Part shown: positions 50,832 to 60,159 of the stretch, piece by piece
Layout: each line of letters begins with the position of its first letter
How positions within the stretch are numbered: position 1 is the first letter of the stretch
Assembly (NCBI GenBank): GCA_902601865.1
Contig: CACKOX010000005.1
Location: 1-61,578, forward strand
From: an uncultured Alphaproteobacteria bacterium
GTDB lineage: Bacteria; Pseudomonadota; Alphaproteobacteria; HIMB59
Length of the DNA stretch: 61,578 bases
Direction: 5' to 3'
Program-made: the position numbers and the translations under genes
Notes under the pieces: generated by a model
The model's database searches: none
The model's input: the letters and a program-made list of their open reading frames with translations, nothing else
Told to the model about the DNA's origin: nothing

Positions 50832-52543
50832 TGGTCGATAAAAGTAAATTACCAAGCAGGCATGTATCTATAGGCCCTAAAAGTGCTCCTCATAGAGCTT
50901 TTTATTATGCTATGGGAATTACAGAGGAACAAATAAATCAACCTTTTGTAGGTGTTGTAACTACTTGGAATGAGTCTGCACCTTGTAATATTTCACTTTC
51001 TCGTCAAGCCCAATCAGCTAAAAAAGGTGTTTGGGATGCTAAAGGTACACCAAGAGAATTTACTACCATTACTGTAACAGATGGTATTGCCATGGGACAT
51101 GAAGGAATGAAATCATCTTTAACAAGTAGAGAAATTATAGCTGACTCTACTGAACTTTCTGTAAGAGGGCATTGTTATGATGCCTTAGTTGGTTTAGCTG
51201 GATGTGATAAATCTTTACCTGGATTGATGATGGCAATGCTTCGGCTTAATGTGCCCTCTGTATTCATGTATGGCGGTTCTATATTACCGGGTGTATACAA
51301 AGATAGAGATGTAACGATTGTAGATGTTTTTGAAGCTGTTGGAAAACACTCTACTGGAAAAATATCAGATCAAGAACTTCATGACATAGAGTGTGTTGCC
51401 TGTCCCTCTGCTGGATCTTGCGGTGGTCAGTTTACTGCTAATACTATGGCATGTGTGTCAGAGACAATTGGTTTAGCTCTTCCTGGATCTGCAATGACAC
51501 CTGCACCATACGAAAGCAGAGATAAATATGCTTACGAAAGTGGAAAAGTTGTTATGGATTTAATTGAAAAAAATTTAAGACCAAGAGACATAGTAACTAA
51601 ACAATCTTTAATTAATGCAGCTGTAGTTGTATCAGCTTCTGGAGGATCAACTAATGCAGGTTTACATTTACCTGCTATGGCTCATGAGGCTGGTATTGAA
51701 TTTACATTAGAGGATGTATGCAAAATTTTCCAATCCACTCCTTACATTGGTAATTTGGCTCCTGGTGGAAAATATGTTGCTAAAGATTTATATGAAGTAG
51801 GAGGAGTTCCAGTTTTGATAAAGACTCTTATTGATGGAGGATTAATTGATGGCTCATGCATGACTGTTACTGGAAAAACACTAGCAGAAAATGTAAAAGA
51901 TGTTGAATTACCAAAAAACCAAGATGTTATTTTTCCTGTAAGCAATCCGATAACCAAAACGGGTGGAGTAGTTGGTTTAAAAGGTTCACTTGCTCCAGAT
52001 GGGGCAATTGTAAAAATAGCAGGTCTTAAAAAATTACAATTCAAAGGTAAGGCAATTTGTTTTGAACGTGAAGAACACGCCTTAGATGCTGTGTTAAATG
52101 GTAAAATAAAACCTGGTCATGTTGTAATCATTAGATATGAGGGTCCAAAAGGTGGACCTGGCATGAGAGAAATGTTATCCACCACTAGTGCTTTGTATGG
52201 ACAAGACCTTGGAGAAGACGTAGCACTAATAACAGACGGTAGATTTTCAGGAGGAACCCGTGGCTTTTGTATTGGTCATGTAGGTCCAGAGGCTTATGAT
52301 TGTGGACCTATAGCATTAGTTGAAGATGGTGATGAAATAGAAATAGATGCAGATAAAAATTTATTAAATTTAAATGTTGATGAAAAAACTTTAGCTGAAA
52401 GAAAAACTAAATGGGTAAATAAAGAACCAGAATTTACATCAGGCACCTTATGGAAATATATGAATTGTGTTGGACCTGCACACTTAGGTGCAGTTACTCA
52501 TCCTGGTGCAAAAATAGAAAAGAAGACTTACTCAGATATTTAA
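50831..52543 (+). CDS. ilvD: dihydroxy-acid dehydratase
   Basis: A 570-residue iron-sulfur dehydratase of normal length. Cluster-type cysteines are in 'SAPCNISLS', 'LAGCDKSLPGLMMA' and 'CPSAGSCGGQFTANTM', and the substrate region is 'DGRFSGGTRGFCIGHVGPEA'. It makes the 2-keto acids for valine, isoleucine and pantothenate. The start overlaps the valS stop (TAATG), a pairing that links branched-chain amino acid supply with valine charging. It overlaps the convergent xthA gene by 12 bp. Confidence 0.97.
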   Translation: MVDKSKLPSRHVSIGPKSAPHRAFYYAMGITEEQINQPFVGVVTTWNESAPCNISLSRQAQSAKKGVWDAKGTPREFTTITVTDGIAMGHEGMKSSLTSREIIADSTELSVRGHCYDALVGLAGCDKSLPGLMMAMLRLNVPSVFMYGGSILPGVYKDRDVTIVDVFEAVGKHSTGKISDQELHDIECVACPSAGSCGGQFTANTMACVSETIGLALPGSAMTPAPYESRDKYAYESGKVVMDLIEKNLRPRDIVTKQSLINAAVVVSASGGSTNAGLHLPAMAHEAGIEFTLEDVCKIFQSTPYIGNLAPGGKYVAKDLYEVGGVPVLIKTLIDGGLIDGSCMTVTGKTLAENVKDVELPKNQDVIFPVSNPITKTGGVVGLKGSLAPDGAIVKIAGLKKLQFKGKAICFEREEHALDAVLNGKIKPGHVVIIRYEGPKGGPGMREMLSTTSALYGQDLGEDVALITDGRFSGGTRGFCIGHVGPEAYDCGPIALVEDGDEIEIDADKNLLNLNVDEKTLAERKTKWVNKEPEFTSGTLWKYMNCVGPAHLGAVTHPGAKIEKKTYSDI

Positions 52544-53299
52544 ATCTATCATTATTGGACAGTGATCAGAGGGTCTATCCAAATCTCTATATTCTTTTAA
52601 AACTTTTAATTTTAACATTTTGCTTTTTATAAATGGTGATAAAAGAAAAAAATCAATTCTTATGCCCTCATCTTTGCCAAACTTATATGTTTTATAATCA
52701 AAGAATGTGTAGCTTTGCTTTTTTGGAACAGTCTTGAATACATCTATTAAATCTAAATTTATTAATTTGTTGAATTCTTTTCTTGATTGAGGTTGAGCGA
52801 GAGCATCATTTTTGTATTTTTTGATATCATAAGCGTCTTCATCATCAGGTATTACATTAAAATCTCCAGTTAATAATATTTCATAATCATCTTTTAAACT
52901 TTTAATTTCCTTAAAGAGTGTTTTCATCCATTCAATTTTATTAATAAATTTTTCAGTATCTATAGGATTACCGTTAGGAAAATAACAATTTATTATTACC
53001 AATTTCAAATTCTCAAGAATAATCGTATTATTTCTTGCCTGTATTAAATTTAATTTTTTTAAGGGTATTTCTTTTAAATTTATATCTTCTTTATATGAAA
53101 TGCTGACTCCATTATAGCTTTTTTGTGTTTCTGATAATGTTTTTAATGAAAACTTATTAAAAAAACTTTCAACATAATCTTTATCTAAGATTTTAAGCTC
53201 TTGCAGACATAAGATGTCAGGTTTTTCTGTTAATACTAACTTCTCTAAAAGGGGCTCTCTAGCTCTTAATGAGTTTACATTCCAACTTATTACTCTCAC
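52532..53299 (-). CDS. xthA: exodeoxyribonuclease III (AP endonuclease)
   Basis: A 255-residue EEP-fold nuclease. Conserved blocks are 'ISWNVNSLRAREP', 'DILCLQELKI' with the metal Glu, 'GDFNVIPDDEDAYD', and 'RIDFFLLSP' followed by 'DRPSDHCPIMIDL' with the catalytic Asp-His. It cuts DNA at abasic sites and removes 3' blocks in base excision repair. It lies 2 bp after erpA on the same strand. Confidence 0.94.
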   Translation of the reverse strand: MRVISWNVNSLRAREPLLEKLVLTEKPDILCLQELKILDKDYVESFFNKFSLKTLSETQKSYNGVSISYKEDINLKEIPLKKLNLIQARNNTIILENLKLVIINCYFPNGNPIDTEKFINKIEWMKTLFKEIKSLKDDYEILLTGDFNVIPDDEDAYDIKKYKNDALAQPQSRKEFNKLINLDLIDVFKTVPKKQSYTFFDYKTYKFGKDEGIRIDFFLLSPFIKSKMLKLKVLKEYRDLDRPSDHCPIMIDLNI

Positions 53300-53301
53300 A
53301 A

Positions 53302-53628
53302 TTAAACGCTAAATGATGTACCACAACCACAGGAGTTTTTAGCATTAGGATTTGTAATAGAGAAACTTGAACCTATTAATTCATCTTTATAATCTAATTC
53401 AGATTCATTTATGAAATCCATAGAATTTTTATCAATTAAAATCTGAAGATTTTTAAAGTTGAAAATAATATCTTTGTTTTCATTAATTGAATCTTCGCTT
53501 TTAAATACATATTGAAAACCAGAGCAGCCACCACCTTTTACTCTTATTCTAAAATATTTCATATTTTGCTCTTTTAAAACTTCTTGAATTTTACTTATGG
53601 CTTTATCTGTTATATTAATATTTCCCAT
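53302..53628 (-). CDS. erpA: ErpA/HesB-type iron-sulfur carrier protein
   Basis: A 108-residue A-type carrier. Cys35 ('GGGCSGFQY') and the pair Cys100/Cys102 ('NSCGCGTSFSV') form the cluster site. It passes iron-sulfur clusters to target enzymes; ilvD close by is one possible client. Its ATG is back to back with the dgt ATG (CAT-ATG, 53626-53631), so each gene's leader lies within the other's coding region. Confidence 0.93.
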   Translation of the reverse strand: MGNINITDKAISKIQEVLKEQNMKYFRIRVKGGGCSGFQYVFKSEDSINENKDIIFNFKNLQILIDKNSMDFINESELDYKDELIGSSFSITNPNAKNSCGCGTSFSV

Positions 53629-54738
53629 ATGTTCAGTAATTTAGCAGTTTTACCAGAAAATTCAAAAGGAAGACTTTATGATGAGATAAATGACCATCGA
53701 TCTCTTTATGAAAGAGATAGAGATAGAATTTATCACTCAACTGCTTTTAGAAAACTGAAAGATAAAACACAAGTTTTTATGTTTGAAAAAGGGGATTATT
53801 ATAGAAATAGGCTAACCCATACTCTTGAAGTTTCTCAAATAGCAAGATCTATCAGTAGAAAGTTATCTTTAAATGAAGATCTCACTGAATGCATCGCTTT
53901 GTCTCACGACTTAGGACATAGTCCATTTGGTCATGTCGGTGAAGAAATAATTTCACAAGAACTAGATGCAAATTTTAATCACAATTATCAATCGTTTCGA
54001 CAAATAACCCTTTTAGAAAAAAGATATGTTAATTTCGATGGATTGAATTTAACCTGGGAAACTATTGATGGATTAATTAAACACAATGGAATAATTCAAG
54101 AAACTATTAAGACTTATGATCTCTCAAAAAATTTCACATTTGATTTATATAAGAACCCTTCTCTAGAAGCTCAAATAGCTTCTTTGTCAGATGATATAGC
54201 ATATATAGCTCATGATTTTGATGATGCTTTAAGATCAGGTATTTTTTCAATCTCAGGATTAGCTAAAAATCAAGATCAATTCAATTTTATAGATTTTTCA
54301 TATATTGCAAATTTAGATAAAAGTGTAGCAAGAAATTATTTCTCAAGATCAATTATGAACTTTCTAATTTTAGATCTTTTAAACGAAACAGAAACTACTC
54401 TTATGAATTCCCCACAAATTAAATCATGTGTGGATGTCATTAATAATCCTAATTTTTTAATAAAATTTAGCCCAGTGGTATTAGAAAAAGTGAAATTTCT
54501 CAAAAATTATTTATTTGAATATTTTTATACATCTGATTTTGTTTTTAAAAATAGAACACAAGCAGAAAAAATCTTAGTATCAATTATAAAATTACTAAAT
54601 AACGATATAAATATTCTTCCATCTAAATGGAGAGATAAAATACAAGATGATAAAGATAAAAATCAAACAATAGTTGATTATGTATGTGGCATGACAGATC
54701 AGTATGCTATAAATTTCTATAATACTTATGCTTCATAA
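53629..54738 (+). CDS. dgt: dGTP triphosphohydrolase-like HD protein
   Basis: A 369-residue HD-domain protein. The metal residues are in 'NRLTHTLEVSQIARSI' and 'ALSHDLGHSPFGHVGEE', with 'SDDIAYIAHDFDDA' later. 'RDRIYHSTAFRKLKDKTQV' is the family opening. It hydrolyses dNTPs to nucleoside and triphosphate. ATG 53629 gives the normal start; a longer frame from 53584 would run into erpA. It overlaps argS by 11 bp. Confidence 0.94.
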   Translation: MFSNLAVLPENSKGRLYDEINDHRSLYERDRDRIYHSTAFRKLKDKTQVFMFEKGDYYRNRLTHTLEVSQIARSISRKLSLNEDLTECIALSHDLGHSPFGHVGEEIISQELDANFNHNYQSFRQITLLEKRYVNFDGLNLTWETIDGLIKHNGIIQETIKTYDLSKNFTFDLYKNPSLEAQIASLSDDIAYIAHDFDDALRSGIFSISGLAKNQDQFNFIDFSYIANLDKSVARNYFSRSIMNFLILDLLNETETTLMNSPQIKSCVDVINNPNFLIKFSPVVLEKVKFLKNYLFEYFYTSDFVFKNRTQAEKILVSIIKLLNNDINILPSKWRDKIQDDKDKNQTIVDYVCGMTDQYAINFYNTYAS

Positions 54739-56377
54739 TTTAAAAAAAAATCTCTTTGAAATTCTAGTTAAAATTGACAAAAATATTATGATCAACATTG
54801 ATGATATCGAAGTTGAAACTCTATTTGATAAAAGAGGTGATTTTACAACTAATTCCGCTCTTAAATTTTCAAAAATATACAACTCAAATCCAAAACAATT
54901 AGCAAATTTAATTATAGAAAATCTTAAAATAAATGATTTTGAAAAAGTAGAAATAGCAGGTCCGGGTTTTATTAATTTCACTCTTAAAGATGAAACTTTT
55001 AATTCTCAATTAATTAATAACAAAATAGAATTTAAAAATACTGATAAAGTAAATATTGAATTTGTCTCTGCAAACCCTACAGGACCATTACACTTAGCAC
55101 ACGGTAGAGGTGCTGTTGTCGGTGATATTTTATCAAATTTATTTGAATATTTTGGACATAAAGTTACCCGTGAATACTATGTTAATAATACAGGTAATCA
55201 GATAAATGAATTTTTATCATCAATTCTTTATTCAATATCAAATAAAAATAATTTAAGTCTTAATGAAAATCAATTTTATAAAGGTGATTACATAAACGAT
55301 ATTGCAAACTACTGTTACGAAAATTTTAAATCCTTATTTAATAAAGAGCTAAGTCCCAGTGACAGAATAAATATTGTTAACTTTGCCATTGAAAATCTTG
55401 TCAATCAAACTATTCAAACGCTTGGCAGTGCGGGAATTAATTTCGATGAAATTTCATATGAGACAAACATTATGGAAAAAGAATATTTGCCATTAATTTT
55501 AGAAAAACTTAATCAAAGTGAACTCATTTATAAAGGACAATTAAATGCACCAAAAGATTATACTGGCACTCAAAAAGATAATGATTTAACAATATTCAAA
55601 TCAACACTCTTTAATGACGATGAAGATAGGGCATTAACTAAGAATGATGGATCCCCGACATATTTTGCAAATGATATAGCTTATCATGAAGATAAATACC
55701 AAAGAGGCTATAATAAATTAATAAATATATGGGGGGCAGATCATTTAGGTTACCTTAAAAGACTATCATCTGCGATAACTTCCCTACATCCTGAAATAGA
55801 TTTTTCAGTTGTTTTTTGCCAAATTGTAAATTTAAAACGCGATAATAAAATACAAAAACTATCAAAAAGAGAAGGTAATATTTTTGAATTAAAAAATTTA
55901 ATAAACGAAATTGGAGTTGATAACTTTAGATATTTTATGTCGTACAGAAAAAATGATACCCATATGGATTTAGACATAGATTTAATTAAAAAAGAAAATA
56001 AAGAAAATCCTATATACTACATTCAGTACTCTTATGCCAGAACACAGTCCGTCTTAGACAAAACAAATAAAATTATTGAAACTCAATTATTGGTTACATC
56101 AGAATTAAAAAATTTATATAAAAAATTACTAGAGTGGGAAAATGTTATTAAATCTGCATATCAAAAAAAAGAGGTTCATTTAATTGCTCATTATTTAGAG
56201 AGTCTATCATCTTACTTTCACACACTATGGTCTTCCTCAAAAAATAATCCAAAGGCTAAATTTCTAGATAAAGATAACAATATTTCCTCTGATTTACATA
56301 AGTTACTATGTAATTACCAAAATATTTTAAAAGATGGTTTAAAAATATTAGGCATCAAACCTAAATTACAAATGTGA
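54728..56377 (+). CDS. argS: arginyl-tRNA synthetase
   Basis: A 549-residue class I synthetase. It has the Add1 N-terminal domain, 'FVSANPTGPLHLAHGRGAVVG' split around the HIGH motif (HLAHG, 122-126), the 'LSKREGNIFELKNLI' region that takes the KMSKS place, and an anticodon-binding DALR end ('LCNYQNILKDGLKILGI'). It charges tRNA-Arg. It starts inside dgt (11-bp overlap) and ends in ATGTGA, where the next small gene begins. Confidence 0.96.
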   Translation: MLHNLKKNLFEILVKIDKNIMINIDDIEVETLFDKRGDFTTNSALKFSKIYNSNPKQLANLIIENLKINDFEKVEIAGPGFINFTLKDETFNSQLINNKIEFKNTDKVNIEFVSANPTGPLHLAHGRGAVVGDILSNLFEYFGHKVTREYYVNNTGNQINEFLSSILYSISNKNNLSLNENQFYKGDYINDIANYCYENFKSLFNKELSPSDRINIVNFAIENLVNQTIQTLGSAGINFDEISYETNIMEKEYLPLILEKLNQSELIYKGQLNAPKDYTGTQKDNDLTIFKSTLFNDDEDRALTKNDGSPTYFANDIAYHEDKYQRGYNKLINIWGADHLGYLKRLSSAITSLHPEIDFSVVFCQIVNLKRDNKIQKLSKREGNIFELKNLINEIGVDNFRYFMSYRKNDTHMDLDIDLIKKENKENPIYYIQYSYARTQSVLDKTNKIIETQLLVTSELKNLYKKLLEWENVIKSAYQKKEVHLIAHYLESLSSYFHTLWSSSKNNPKAKFLDKDNNISSDLHKLLCNYQNILKDGLKILGIKPKLQM

Positions 56378-56520
56378 AAAATCTAAAAATAGTAATTATA
56401 ATTTCAGTTCTTTTATTGGTATTACTTTTGACATATTTAGTGTTTGATAATTATCTCAAATATATTTTTTTCAATAATTTTATAACTATTACTGCTGATG
56501 AATTAGATTTTATTAGATGA
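56374..56520 (+). CDS. 48-residue membrane peptide in the SPOR-protein position
   Basis: A GTG at 56374 overlaps the argS stop by 4 bp (GTGA), and its TGA overlaps the nagZ ATG by 4 bp (ATGA). It encodes a short basic head, one hydrophobic helix ('IVIIISVLLLVLLLTYLVF') and a ~24-residue tail ending 'ITADELDFIR'. In Alphaproteobacteria a one-helix SPOR-domain protein commonly sits between argS and nagZ. Here the helix and the two coupling overlaps remain but no SPOR domain follows. It is either a shrunken remnant or a small protein in its own right. Confidence 0.7.
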   Translation: MKNLKIVIIISVLLLVLLLTYLVFDNYLKYIFFNNFITITADELDFIR

Positions 56521-57533
56521 ATTTTCCTATCATTATTTCTGTTGAAAGTATTTCTCTGTCAAAACAAGAAAAAAAAAGTATTTCTAAGTTCAAGCCATTT
56601 GGTGTGATAATATTTTCTAGAAATATTAAAAACTTTTCACAAATATCAAAGCTAAATCAGTCTATTAAATTATTAAGTAAAAATACTTTAATATTTATAG
56701 ATCAGGAGGGTGGCATAGTTAATAGATTTAAAAACTTTAAAGAATTTAACTTTCCAGACAATTTTGATCTTTATAAAATTTATTTAAAATATCCCTCACT
56801 TGCAAAACAGTTAGTCTTTTTAAAATCTTTTATAACCTCATTTTACCTTAAGAGACTATATTTTGATGTAAACACAGTCCCAGTTCTAGATATCCCAACT
56901 AAAAATACAATTCAAATGATAAAAAAAAGAACCTTTGGCCCTAATATCAACATCAATATCACTCTTCAAAATATTTATTTAGAAAATTTATTTAACTTTG
57001 GATTAATTCCCTTAATGAAACATATACCTGGACATGGTGTTACAAATAAAGATTCACATTTAACAATGCCAATATCAAATTTAAGTAATAGATCTCTTAG
57101 CAATCACATAAATATTTTTAAGCACTTTAATACATTACCCTTAGCTATGACAGCACACATTAAATATTTGTCATGGGATCAAAAGTATATTGCAACTTTT
57201 TCTAAAATTATAATTAATGAAATCATTAGAAATAAAATTGGATTTCAAGGTTTGATTATGACTGATGATCTAGTAATGAATGCAAATACTTATGATATCG
57301 AAGAGTCTATTAACCTATCAAATAACTCAAGCATAGACATTATGTTAGATTGTAGTTCTAATTGGAGTAAATATTCAAAAATAATTGATACTTTTAATGT
57401 GTCTAAAAACTATACAAGATTTTATAAACTCAAAATGTTGAAAAAATATAACCCTAGAATAAATATAGAATCTATTAATATTAATCAGTACCATCATTTG
57501 TATAATCAATTAGTAAGAACTCATGGAATCTAA
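56517..57533 (+). CDS. nagZ: beta-N-acetylhexosaminidase (NagZ)
   Basis: A 338-residue GH3 enzyme. The conserved loop is 'KHIPGHGVTNKDSHLTMP' (168-185) with the His/Asp acid-base pair, and the nucleophile Asp is in 'LIMTDDLVMNA' (250-251). It removes N-acetylglucosamine from anhydro-muropeptides in the cytoplasm during cell-wall recycling. 'FIDQEGGIVNRF' is also typical. It overlaps the small gene upstream by 4 bp and scpA downstream by 11 bp. Confidence 0.93.
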   Translation: MNFPIIISVESISLSKQEKKSISKFKPFGVIIFSRNIKNFSQISKLNQSIKLLSKNTLIFIDQEGGIVNRFKNFKEFNFPDNFDLYKIYLKYPSLAKQLVFLKSFITSFYLKRLYFDVNTVPVLDIPTKNTIQMIKKRTFGPNININITLQNIYLENLFNFGLIPLMKHIPGHGVTNKDSHLTMPISNLSNRSLSNHINIFKHFNTLPLAMTAHIKYLSWDQKYIATFSKIIINEIIRNKIGFQGLIMTDDLVMNANTYDIEESINLSNNSSIDIMLDCSSNWSKYSKIIDTFNVSKNYTRFYKLKMLKKYNPRINIESININQYHHLYNQLVRTHGI

Positions 57534-58257
57534 CTTAAATATTGATATTAAAGATTTTAATGGTCCTTTAGATGTTCTTCTTGAGCTAGTGCACAAAAAT
57601 AAATTTGATTTAAAAAACCTGCCAATACTTAGTCTTTGTAATCAATATATTGCTTTTATTGTAGATTTAAAAAAAGTTAGCATAGAAATTGCATCAGAAT
57701 ACTTACTTATGGCAGCTATTATGGTTTTTTTAAAATCTAAATACCTTGTAAACAAAGATAAAGAAGAGGATGTAAAGAAAGTTACAAGGTTCTTAACAAA
57801 TCGACTAACCATTCTTGAAATGGTTAATCAAAATAGTAAAAAATTGTTTGACCTACCGAAGTTTAAGCAGGAGTTCTTCCCTAATACCCAAAAACATAAA
57901 TTAAAAATAGAAAAAAACTTTATCATTAAAGATAAGCTTATTGATCTTCTAAAAGCATATGCTAATATTCATAAAAGAAATCAACAATATACTCTTAAAT
58001 TTAGTTCCTCAAAATTATTTACAATCAAAGATGGACAGAACGTTATTTCAAAAGAAATCCTATCCAATCAAGATTGGTTTACATTAAGAAGCTTAATACC
58101 TGATAATTTAAGATCCGATATTTTAAATAAATCATTTTTTTCTAGTACTTTTAATGCAAGTCTCCACATGGCAAAAGAAGATAAAAATGAAGAAAAAAAA
58201 ATAGTTATCAAGCAATCTTTACCTTTTTCTGATATATACTTAAAAAAAGATGAGTGA
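57523..58257 (+). CDS. scpA: segregation and condensation protein A
   Basis: A 244-residue kleisin: 'FNGPLDVLLELVHKNKFDL' at the start, 'SEYLLMAAIMVFLKSKYLV' as the SMC-neck helix, and a winged-helix end. It bridges the two SMC heads in chromosome condensation. It overlaps nagZ by 11 bp and scpB by 8 bp, in the standard alphaproteobacterial order. Confidence 0.93.
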   Translation: MESNLNIDIKDFNGPLDVLLELVHKNKFDLKNLPILSLCNQYIAFIVDLKKVSIEIASEYLLMAAIMVFLKSKYLVNKDKEEDVKKVTRFLTNRLTILEMVNQNSKKLFDLPKFKQEFFPNTQKHKLKIEKNFIIKDKLIDLLKAYANIHKRNQQYTLKFSSSKLFTIKDGQNVISKEILSNQDWFTLRSLIPDNLRSDILNKSFFSSTFNASLHMAKEDKNEEKKIVIKQSLPFSDIYLKKDE

Positions 58258-58900
58258 AACATCTCAAAAAATAGAAGCTTTAATATTCGCTTCAAGTAAA
58301 CCTGTTTCAGAAAATGAAATTAAAAAAAGGTTAGATCTTCATGAGGATATTACTGAAGTTATGTCAAATTTAGAGACTGCCTATCAACACAGAGGAATTA
58401 ACTTAAAAAAAATTTCAAATAAATGGATTTTTTTAACAAATACAGAAGTAAGTGACATATTTCATGAAAAAAAAGAAATCCAAAAAAGACTTTCAAAACA
58501 AGCTATAGAAACTCTGGCTATTGTCGTTTACCACCAACCTATAACTAAATCAGAAATTGAAAGCATAAGAGGGGTTGTGATTGGTCAGGGAATATTCGAT
58601 CAACTAATGGAATTTGGATGGATCGCTCCAGGTGGCCGTAAAGAAGTTCCTGGTAGACCAATTCTGTGGGGAACTACTGATGATTTTCTTCTTCATTTTG
58701 GTTTAGGCACACTAGATAACTTACCTGGTATTGAGGAAATGAAAAATTCTGGAATTTTAGATGAAAATTTTGCTTCAATGAATATTCAAGAAGTAACTGA
58801 TGATTTGAACAAAGATGACGCTTTTATAGATGATGATGAAGAAACTGAAACTTTAGATGAATTTTCAAAAAGCCAATTAAATCAAAATAATGATACTTGA
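58250..58900 (+). CDS. scpB: segregation and condensation protein B
   Basis: A 216-residue protein with two winged helices: 'KIEALIFASSKPVSENEI' opens the first, and 'IVVYHQPITKSEIESIRGV' with 'APGGRKEVPGRPILWGTT' forms the second. The C-terminus is a long acidic tail ('DDDEETETLDEF'). It binds ScpA and helps the SMC complex. It overlaps scpA by 8 bp and the ABC ATPase by 11 bp. Confidence 0.93.
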   Translation: MSETSQKIEALIFASSKPVSENEIKKRLDLHEDITEVMSNLETAYQHRGINLKKISNKWIFLTNTEVSDIFHEKKEIQKRLSKQAIETLAIVVYHQPITKSEIESIRGVVIGQGIFDQLMEFGWIAPGGRKEVPGRPILWGTTDDFLLHFGLGTLDNLPGIEEMKNSGILDENFASMNIQEVTDDLNKDDAFIDDDEETETLDEFSKSQLNQNNDT

Positions 58901-59936
58901 TATCAAAGACCTTCATCATTCTTTTGGTGAAGTAAATGCTATTAATAAATTAAGTTTTTCTATAGAACAAAATTCAATAGTTTCTATTTTAGGTCCTTCT
59001 GGTTGTGGAAAAACTACTTTAATTCGTTTAATAGCTGGTTTGGAAGAAGTTCAAACGGGAGAAATTTTCTTCGAAGATAAGTTGGTTGCAAATGTAAAAT
59101 TTAACACACCACCTGAAGAAAGATCAATATCCTATGTGTTCCAAGACTTTGCATTATTTCCTCATATGACTGTTAAAGAAAATATTAGTTTTGCCGCTAG
59201 TTCTAAAATAAATAAAAAACAATTAATAGACCAAGTTATACAATTATCAAAAGTAGAGAGTTTTCTGAATAAATACCCTCATACTCTTAGCGGGGGAGAA
59301 CAGCAAAGAGTCGCATTAGCAAGATCAATAGCAGTTCAACCAAAACTATTACTTTTGGATGAACCTTTCTCAGATTTAGATACAAACTTAAAACGTGAAA
59401 TTATTGATGATACGCTTCACTTAATTAACAGCCTAGACTCCTCTGCAATTGTAGTTACTCATAATGCAGAAGAAGCCATGTTCTTAAGTGATTTTATTGT
59501 TGTAATGGAAAAAGGAAGAATAGTTCAAATTGGAAAACCTCACGATATTTACTTTAAACCATCTAATGTTTATGTAGCCTCTCTTTTTGGAGAAGTAAAT
59601 ATTTTTGAGTCAATTATCAAAAATAAAAAATGTAATACCCCACTAGGTCTACTAGAGGCAAATAATTTTAGAGATAATCAAAAAGTTAATGTAGTTGTAA
59701 GGCCAGAGGCCATAAAATTGAATGTAGAGAAATCTCCAGTTGCAAATCCTAACTCAGGTGTTGTTGTTGATTCTAAATTTTTAGGCAATAACGCTATTGT
59801 TCATATGACTGTCATTGATAGTGATAATAACAAACATCATATACATAGTAAGTTAATTGGAGAATTTTTACCTTCTCCTGCTAGTTCAGTTTCTTTTTCT
59901 TTAGATTTAAATCATGTATTTATTTTTCCTAGATAA
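58890..59936 (+). CDS. ABC transporter ATP-binding protein (FbpC/PotA-like), orphan
   Basis: A 348-residue ATPase with Walker A 'LGPSGCGKTTLIRL', Q-loop 'VFQDFALFPHM', signature 'LSGGEQQRVALARSI', Walker B 'LLLLDEPFSDLD' and 'VVTHNAEEAMF', plus a C-terminal TOBE-like region. It resembles iron(III)/polyamine importer ATPases. No permease or binding protein lies near it; partners must be elsewhere. It is wedged between scpB (11-bp overlap) and tatA, where it is not usual. Confidence 0.88.
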   Translation: MILDIKDLHHSFGEVNAINKLSFSIEQNSIVSILGPSGCGKTTLIRLIAGLEEVQTGEIFFEDKLVANVKFNTPPEERSISYVFQDFALFPHMTVKENISFAASSKINKKQLIDQVIQLSKVESFLNKYPHTLSGGEQQRVALARSIAVQPKLLLLDEPFSDLDTNLKREIIDDTLHLINSLDSSAIVVTHNAEEAMFLSDFIVVMEKGRIVQIGKPHDIYFKPSNVYVASLFGEVNIFESIIKNKKCNTPLGLLEANNFRDNQKVNVVVRPEAIKLNVEKSPVANPNSGVVVDSKFLGNNAIVHMTVIDSDNNKHHIHSKLIGEFLPSPASSVSFSLDLNHVFIFPR

Positions 59937-59964
59937 CATATTAATTATATAGTAATATTAATAA

Positions 59965-60159
59965 ATGGGCACATTTAGCATTTGGCATTGGATAATAGTA
60001 TTAATTATAGTCCTTCTATTATTTGGAAAAGGTAAAATACCATCTTTAATGGCTGACATGGCAAAAGGTATTAAGTCTTTTAAAAGTAATATGGCCGAAG
60101 ATGAGAAACCTACCAACCCAGATCAAGATAACCCAGATAATCAAAATAAGGACCAGTAA
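59965..60159 (+). CDS. tatA: Sec-independent translocase TatA
   Basis: A 64-residue protein with one N-terminal helix ('[18 protein letters not shown]', with the FGxxKxP hinge), an amphipathic helix ('[16 protein letters not shown]') and an acidic tail. It forms the pore of the twin-arginine export system in the inner membrane. Its stop overlaps the tatB start. Two Tat-type leaders (19559 and 41452) are in this window. Confidence 0.93.
   Translation: MGTFSIWHWIIVLIIVLLLFGKGKIPSLMADMAKGIKSFKSNMAEDEKPTNPDQDNPDNQNKDQ

Noticed and set aside
53584-53628. Longer dgt N-terminus starting at 53584
   Set aside because: It adds 15 residues that are antisense to erpA; the family normally starts near the ATG at 53629.
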